NCBI GenBank assembly: GCA_035293045.1 | Contig: DATDOY010000158.1 | Span: forward strand, 1-10,293 | Source: DATDOY01 sp035293045 | Lineage (GTDB): Bacteria; Actinomycetota; Acidimicrobiia; IMCC26256; JACPCJ01 | Length of the DNA stretch: 10,293 nt | Reading direction: 5' to 3' | Part shown: positions 6,651 to 10,293 of the stretch, in pieces | How positions within the stretch are numbered: position 1 is the first letter of the stretch | Layout of the letters: every line of letters starts with the position of its first letter | The notes under the pieces: model-generated | Databases searched by the model: none | The model's input: the letters and a program-made list of their open reading frames with translations, nothing else | What the model was told of the DNA's origin: nothing | Position numbers and translations under genes: made by a program

Positions 6651-6827
6651 ATGACACGGCAACCGTGGCGACCGGGGATCCTTGAGGACCGGAGCGACGA
6701 AACCGGCGCGACGGCGATCGAATACGGGTTCCTCGCCTCGCTGATCGCGGTGGTCATCATCGCCGGCGTGTCGCTGGTGGGTGAGCGCCTGCTGGCGATC
6801 TTCGATTCCATCCTCACCTGGTTCTGA
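6651..6827 (+). CDS. Flp/Fap-type (type IVb) prepilin
   Basis: 58 residues from ATG 6651. A short polar leader ends in DETG, followed by ATAIEYGFLASLIAVVIIAG: the class IVb prepilin signature, with cleavage expected between Gly19 and Ala20 and Glu and Tyr at mature positions 5 and 6. The mature product would be 39 residues, dominated by one hydrophobic helix, ending in FDSILTWF. Such subunits are processed by a TadV/CpaA-type peptidase and assembled by the Tad machinery at the inner membrane into Flp pili for adhesion. No tad/cpa gene is in the window, so this is an orphan subunit locally. A GTG at 6618 would extend the leader by 11 residues; neither start has a Shine-Dalgarno, and I prefer the ATG for its typical leader length. 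The 51-bp gap to the ferredoxin leaves cotranscription open. Confidence 0.88.
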   Translation: MTRQPWRPGILEDRSDETGATAIEYGFLASLIAVVIIAGVSLVGERLLAIFDSILTWF

Positions 6828-6845
6828 CGCGGCGCACGGGCCACA

Positions 6846-6917
6846 AATCTCACCGCGAATCTCGCCGCCAGTCTCGCCGCAAATCTCGCCGCCAGTCTCG
6901 CCGCCAGTCTCGCCGCC
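6846..6917 (+). repeat. Six tandem copies of a 12-bp repeat
   Basis: Units begin at 6846, 6858, 6870, 6882, 6894 and 6906 with consensus ARTCTCGCCGCC. The differences are mostly A/G at the second base, with a few others in units 1 and 3; the last two units are identical. It starts 19 bp after the pilin stop and ends 22 bp before the hairpin at 6940. No convincing gene reads through it on either strand. Confidence 0.85.
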
Positions 6918-6939
6918 CGCGCGCCCGCAGAGCGCAACG

Positions 6940-6987
6940 CGTGTGTGAGTGCCTGCCCGGCTGACGCCGGGCAGGCACTCACACACG
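6940..6987. terminator. Perfect 22-bp-stem hairpin between pilin and gatC
   Basis: Arms 6940-6961 and 6966-6987 pair perfectly around TGAC. The arm reads CGTGTGTGAGTG then CCTGCCCGGC. It lies 112 bp after the pilin stop and 34 bp before the gatC start, so it would insulate the gat operon from upstream transcription. No T-run follows. The outer GTGTG is shared with the other two hairpins in the window but the rest differs. An extragenic palindromic repeat is the alternative. Confidence 0.7.
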
Positions 6988-7009
6988 AACGGGGGCGGCG
7001 CCTCCTTCG

Positions 7010-7015
7010 TAGACT
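7010..7015 (+). promoter_or_regulatory. -10-like box of the gat operon
   Basis: TAGACT (4 of 6 matches to TATAAT) ends 6 nt before the gatC ATG, and no Shine-Dalgarno is present, suggesting a leaderless transcript. The -35 position, about 6987-6992, abuts the end of the hairpin and has no recognisable box. Confidence 0.4.
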
Positions 7016-7021
7016 CGGCGC

Positions 7022-7324
7022 ATGGCCCCTCGCATCACCGGCGACGACGTTCGCCACGTCGCCAAACTCGCCCGGCTCCGCATCGACGACGCCGAGGTCG
7101 ACCAGTTCGCCGGGCAGCTTGCGGCGATTCTCGACCACGCCGCCGACATCGAGGCGCTCGACATCGACGACGTACCCCCCACCTCGCATCCCGTTCCCTT
7201 CGACAACGTCCTGAGGGCCGACGAGTCCGGCCCCTGCCTCGACCGCGACGAGGTGCTGGCCCAAGCACCCCACGTCGAGGACGGCCGATTTCGCGTGCCC
7301 CGCATTCTCGACGAGGCGCAGTGA
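7022..7324 (+). CDS. gatC: Glu-tRNA(Gln)/Asp-tRNA(Asn) amidotransferase subunit C
   Basis: 100 residues, the normal GatC length. It opens with ITGDDVRHVAKLARLRIDD (5-23), the conserved N-terminal helix, and continues with FAGQLAAILDHAADIEALD and the VPPTSHP stretch. The C-terminal segment carries LRADE, then HVEDGRFRVPRIL, as in the family. GatC is the small subunit that wraps around the GatA-GatB interface and is needed for stable folding of the amidase. The complex converts mischarged Glu-tRNA(Gln) and/or Asp-tRNA(Asn) to Gln-tRNA and Asn-tRNA. First gene of a gatC-gatA-gatB operon; its TGA overlaps the gatA GTG (GTGA). Confidence 0.96.
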   Translation: MAPRITGDDVRHVAKLARLRIDDAEVDQFAGQLAAILDHAADIEALDIDDVPPTSHPVPFDNVLRADESGPCLDRDEVLAQAPHVEDGRFRVPRILDEAQ

Positions 7325-8784
7325 GCGAGCGGGCGTTCGACATCGCGGCGGCGGTGCGGGCGGGTGAACGATCGGCGCGCTCCGTCGTCGACGAACACCT
7401 CGCCCAGGTGGCCCGCGTCGACGGCGACGTCCACGCCTTTCTTCATGTGCTCGGCGACGAGGCCCGCGCCGCCGCCGACGAGATCGACCGTCGGGTGGCA
7501 GCGGGCGAGGACCCGGGCCCACTCGCCGGGGTCCCGGTGGCGCTGAAGGACAACATGTGCACGCGCGGAATCCCCACGACGTGCAGTTCTCGGATCCTCG
7601 AGGGCTGGCGCCCCCCCTACGACGCGACGGTGGTGGACCGCATTCGCGCCGCTGGCGGGATCCCGATCGGCAAGACCAACCTCGACGAGTTCGCCATGGG
7701 TTCGTCGACCGAGAACTCCGCCTTCGGTGCCACGCGAAATCCCTGGGCGCTTGACCGCGTGCCCGGCGGCTCGTCGGGGGGCTCGGCCGCAGCCGTAGCG
7801 GCGGGGATGGCACCGCTCGGCATTGGGAGCGACACCGGCGGCTCGATCCGCCAACCGGCATCGTTGTGCGGGGTGGTCGGAGTGAAGCCGACCTACGGAC
7901 GCGTCTCACGGTACGGCCTCATCGCGTTCGCGTCGTCGCTCGACCAGATCGGGCCGTTCGCCGGCGACGTGCGCGACGCAGCGCTGCTGCTCGAGTCGAT
8001 CTGGGGCCCGGATGCGCGCGACTCGACCTCCATCCCGACAGCCCCCGACCCCCTGGTGCAGGAGATCGATCGCGGCGTGGAGGGGCTACGGGTCGGAGTC
8101 GTTGGCGAATTGACCGACGTCGAAGGGATCGACCCCGAAGTCCGGAGCGCCGTCGAGGACGCAGCGCGACTGCTCGAGAAGGCCGGCGCCACGGTCGACC
8201 GGGCATCCGTGCCGTCCACGACCTATGGGCTGTCGGCGTATTACCTGATCGCCCCGGCCGAGGCGTCGAGCAACCTGGCTCGGTACGACGGCGTGCGCTA
8301 CGGCCTTCGCGTCGACGGCCCCGACGTCGAGGGCATGAACGCGGCGACGCGTGCGGCCGGTTTCGGGGCCGAAGTGAAGCGCCGCATCATGCTTGGCACG
8401 TACGCGCTGTCGGCCGGGTACTACGACGCCTATTACGGCAAGGCGCAGAAGGTGCGGACGCTCATCATCGACGACTTCGCTCGCGCCTACGAGCGCTTCG
8501 ACGTGCTGCTGTCGCCGACGTCGCCGACGACGGCGTTTCCCATCGGCGCCAAGACCGACGACCCGCTCACGATGTATCTCTGCGACGTGTGCACCATTCC
8601 CGTCAACCTCACCGGGGCCTGCGCGGTGTCGATCCCGTCCGGGCTCGACGCCACCGGGCTCCCCATCGGGATCCAAGTGATGGCGCCCGCCCTCGGGGAA
8701 GCGCCGATGTTCCGTGCGGCGAAGGCGCTGGAGGACGGCTTCGCGTTCGCCGCGACCCCCGCCCTCGCGGGGGGTGCGTCATGA
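7321..8784 (+). CDS. gatA: Glu-tRNA(Gln)/Asp-tRNA(Asn) amidotransferase subunit A (amidase)
   Basis: 487 residues, full length for GatA. It belongs to the amidase-signature family: catalytic Lys76 in PVALKDN, the signature GGSSGGSAAAVAAG (149-162) with the cis-Ser at 151, and the nucleophile Ser175 in DTGGSIRQPAS. Lysine, cis-Ser and nucleophile spacing (75 and 24 residues) matches that known for S. aureus GatA (79/154/178). The subunit hydrolyses glutamine, and the ammonia is channelled to GatB for amidation of the activated aminoacyl-tRNA. The C-terminus has the usual GLPIGIQVMAP segment. The start is GTG 7321-7323, overlapping the gatC stop; the frame stays open upstream to 6949, but that part overlaps gatC and is Arg/Pro-rich noise. 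It ends in an ATGA overlap with gatB. Confidence 0.97.
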   Translation: MSERAFDIAAAVRAGERSARSVVDEHLAQVARVDGDVHAFLHVLGDEARAAADEIDRRVAAGEDPGPLAGVPVALKDNMCTRGIPTTCSSRILEGWRPPYDATVVDRIRAAGGIPIGKTNLDEFAMGSSTENSAFGATRNPWALDRVPGGSSGGSAAAVAAGMAPLGIGSDTGGSIRQPASLCGVVGVKPTYGRVSRYGLIAFASSLDQIGPFAGDVRDAALLLESIWGPDARDSTSIPTAPDPLVQEIDRGVEGLRVGVVGELTDVEGIDPEVRSAVEDAARLLEKAGATVDRASVPSTTYGLSAYYLIAPAEASSNLARYDGVRYGLRVDGPDVEGMNAATRAAGFGAEVKRRIMLGTYALSAGYYDAYYGKAQKVRTLIIDDFARAYERFDVLLSPTSPTTAFPIGAKTDDPLTMYLCDVCTIPVNLTGACAVSIPSGLDATGLPIGIQVMAPALGEAPMFRAAKALEDGFAFAATPALAGGAS

Positions 8785-10193
8785 GCTGGGAGACGGTCAT
8801 CGGACTCGAGGTGCACTGCGAGCTGTCGACGCGCACGAAGCTGTTCTGCTCGTGCCCCAACGAGTTCGGCGCGGCGCCCAACACCAACGTGTGTCCCGTG
8901 TGCCTCGGCCTGCCGGGCTCGCTGCCCGTCCTCAATGAGCGCGTCGTGGAGTTCGCGCTCCGGCTGGGGGAGGCCCTCGAGTTCGAGGTGCCGGCCGAGT
9001 CGATCTTCGCCCGGAAGAACTACTTCTATCCCGACATGCCGAAGGACTACCAGGTGTCGCAATACGAGCAGCCCATCTTGGTGAATGGTCGGCTCGAGGT
9101 CGACGGCACGGCGGTCGGCATCCACCGCGCGCACCTCGAGGAGGACACGGGGAAGACCGCGCACATCAGTCCGACAGGGCGCATTCACGACGCCGAGTAC
9201 TCGCTCGTCGATTACAACCGGGCCGGCGTGCCGCTGATGGAGATCGTGAGCGAGCCCGAGATCCGGTCGTCGGAGCAGGCGCGCTCGTATGTGCAGGAAC
9301 TGCGGGCGACGCTCGAGGCGCTCGGCGTCTCCGACGTGAAGATGGAGGAGGGATCGCTGCGGATCGACGCCAACGTGTCGCTCCGGCCAGACGGCGCGTC
9401 GGAGTTCGGCACCAAGGTCGAGGTCAAGAACATGAACTCGCTCCGCTCACTCGGGCGCGCCCTCGACTATGAAGTCGAGCGCCAGCGCGGCCTGCTGGAG
9501 GCCGGCGAGGCCGTGGTGCAAGAGACGCGTCACTGGGACGAAGGCGACGGGCGCACGAAGGGGATGCGCTCCAAGGAAGAGGCGTTCGACTACCGGTACT
9601 TCCCCGAGCCCGACCTCGTGCCGGTGCGTCCGACCGCGGAGTGGCGCGACCGCGTCCGGGCGACGATGCCCGAGCTGCCCGCAGCGCGACGCGCCCGTCT
9701 CATCGCGGAGTGGGAGATCCGCGAGGACGACGCCCGGACGCTGCTCGCCTCGCCCGAGAAGATTGGGTTGGCCGAGGCCGCGGTCGCCTTGGGCGCGCCG
9801 GCGAAGCGCGTGGCGAACATCGTGATCAACACGCCCGACGTGTCGGCGCTGTCGGCCGGGCACCTCGCGGAGCTCGTGGCGCTCGAAGGCGACGGAACGA
9901 TCTCGAAGACCGTGTCCAAGCAGGTGCTGGACAAGGTGTTGGCGGGGGAGGGGTCGCCCCGCGAGATCGTCGAGCGCGAGGGACTGGCCAACGAGTCCGA
10001 CGAGGGCGAGTTGGCGTCGGCCGTCGACGCCGTGGTGGCGGGCCACCCGGACGAGGTCGCTGCCTACCGCGAGGGCGACGAGGGCAAGCGCAAGAAGATC
10101 CGGGGCTTCCTCATGGGCCAACTGATGAAACAGACCCAGGGCAAGGCCGACCCCCAAACCCTCAACCGCCTCCTCGACGACCGCCTCCCCTAA
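8781..10193 (+). CDS. gatB: Glu-tRNA(Gln)/Asp-tRNA(Asn) amidotransferase subunit B
   Basis: 470 residues, complete. The N-terminal catalytic cradle carries IGLEVHCEL (7-15), a zinc-binding set C23/C25 and C38/C41 (LFCSC, VCPVC), RKNYFYPDMPKDYQVSQ (78-94), HLEEDTGK (118-125), DYNRAGVPLMEIVSEPE (144-160) and DYRYFPEPDL (270-279). From about residue 310 a helical linker leads to the GatB/YqeY tail domain that contacts the tRNA, ending in FLMGQLMKQTQGKADP and NRLLDDRL. The subunit uses ATP to phosphorylate the side-chain carboxyl of the mischarged residue and transfers the ammonia delivered from GatA. The start ATG overlaps the gatA stop (ATGA). It is last in the operon; a hairpin follows about 60 bp downstream. 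Confidence 0.97.
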   Translation: MSWETVIGLEVHCELSTRTKLFCSCPNEFGAAPNTNVCPVCLGLPGSLPVLNERVVEFALRLGEALEFEVPAESIFARKNYFYPDMPKDYQVSQYEQPILVNGRLEVDGTAVGIHRAHLEEDTGKTAHISPTGRIHDAEYSLVDYNRAGVPLMEIVSEPEIRSSEQARSYVQELRATLEALGVSDVKMEEGSLRIDANVSLRPDGASEFGTKVEVKNMNSLRSLGRALDYEVERQRGLLEAGEAVVQETRHWDEGDGRTKGMRSKEEAFDYRYFPEPDLVPVRPTAEWRDRVRATMPELPAARRARLIAEWEIREDDARTLLASPEKIGLAEAAVALGAPAKRVANIVINTPDVSALSAGHLAELVALEGDGTISKTVSKQVLDKVLAGEGSPREIVEREGLANESDEGELASAVDAVVAGHPDEVAAYREGDEGKRKKIRGFLMGQLMKQTQGKADPQTLNRLLDDRLP

Positions 10194-10251
10194 CCCGCCT
10201 TACCGACCCGATTCTCCCGGCTCGCCCGACGGGGCGCGCGTGGGCATGGAG

Positions 10252-10293
10252 GGTGTGCGTATGGCGTCGCGCATAGCGCGACGCCATACGCAC
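10252..10293. terminator. Inverted repeat downstream of gatB, cut by window end
   Basis: The left arm (10252-10272) is complete and 18 bp of the right arm (10276-10293) are present around an ATA loop; all 18 visible pairs match. The arm reads GGTGTGCGTA, then TGG, then CGTCGCGC: the same outer and inner blocks as the hairpin at 2882, with the middle three bases changed on both arms. It is placed to terminate the gat operon. No T-run can be assessed because the window ends. Confidence 0.75.

Noticed and set aside
6642..6986. - strand frame with a Gly-Gly-Glu-Thr/Ile repeat over the 12-bp array
   Set aside because: The repeat peptide arises only from the DNA repeat; there is no start signal, and the rest is antisense to the pilin.
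6846..6987. CRISPR array
   Set aside because: The 12-bp units are contiguous with no spacers, and the following hairpin is a single palindrome; no cas gene is present.
6949..7320. N-terminal extension of gatA
   Set aside because: It overlaps gatC entirely, crosses the hairpin, and has no GatA homology; the GTG overlapping the gatC stop gives standard GatA length.

Overview
The window is very GC-rich, tightly packed and reads as a chromosomal segment from an actinobacterium. Support for this comes from GTG/TTG starts, 4-base ATGA/GTGA overlaps, -10-like boxes lying 6-8 nt before start codons (leaderless mRNAs), the contiguous gatC-gatA-gatB order, and SCP2-domain and DHA2-transporter genes. 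Acidimicrobiia would be my guess within the phylum, but that is inference only. No phage, IS, CRISPR or tRNA/rRNA gene is visible.

Layout. (1) 2-2874, + strand: two paralogous 14-helix-type (DHA2/EmrB-like) MFS exporters in tandem, the first cut by the window edge, joined by an ATGA overlap. They end in a perfect 21-bp hairpin that also faces the end of a convergent gene. (2) 2938-6219, - strand: a TetR-family regulator, then an unusual MFS transporter with a C-terminal extracytoplasmic-domain extension, then a small SCP2 (sterol/lipid carrier) protein. TetR and the transporter are translationally coupled: the transporter's Shine-Dalgarno overlaps the tetR stop codon. (3) 6288-6599, + strand: a 2[4Fe-4S] ferredoxin divergent from tetR across 68 bp that hold an operator-like palindrome. 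(4) 6651-6827: a lone Flp/Fap-type (type IVb) pilin, followed by six copies of a 12-bp repeat and a 22-bp-stem hairpin. (5) 7022-10193: gatC-gatA-gatB, the complete Glu-tRNA(Gln)/Asp-tRNA(Asn) amidotransferase operon, overlapping by 3-4 bases at each junction, followed by a hairpin nearly identical in design to the one at 2882.

How the parts work together. GatCAB is housekeeping. The most interesting unit is the TetR/MFS/SCP2/ferredoxin neighbourhood. The palindrome in the tetR promoter (TTGACC-CG-CT-GGTCA read on the - strand) has a near-copy at 3380-3394, just upstream of the SCP2 gene, suggesting one regulator controls transporter, lipid carrier and perhaps ferredoxin. A lipid or steroid substrate is a reasonable hypothesis, not shown by the sequence. 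No intergenic stretch exceeds 300 bases; the largest (6828-7021) holds the 12-bp repeats, a hairpin and the gatC promoter region.
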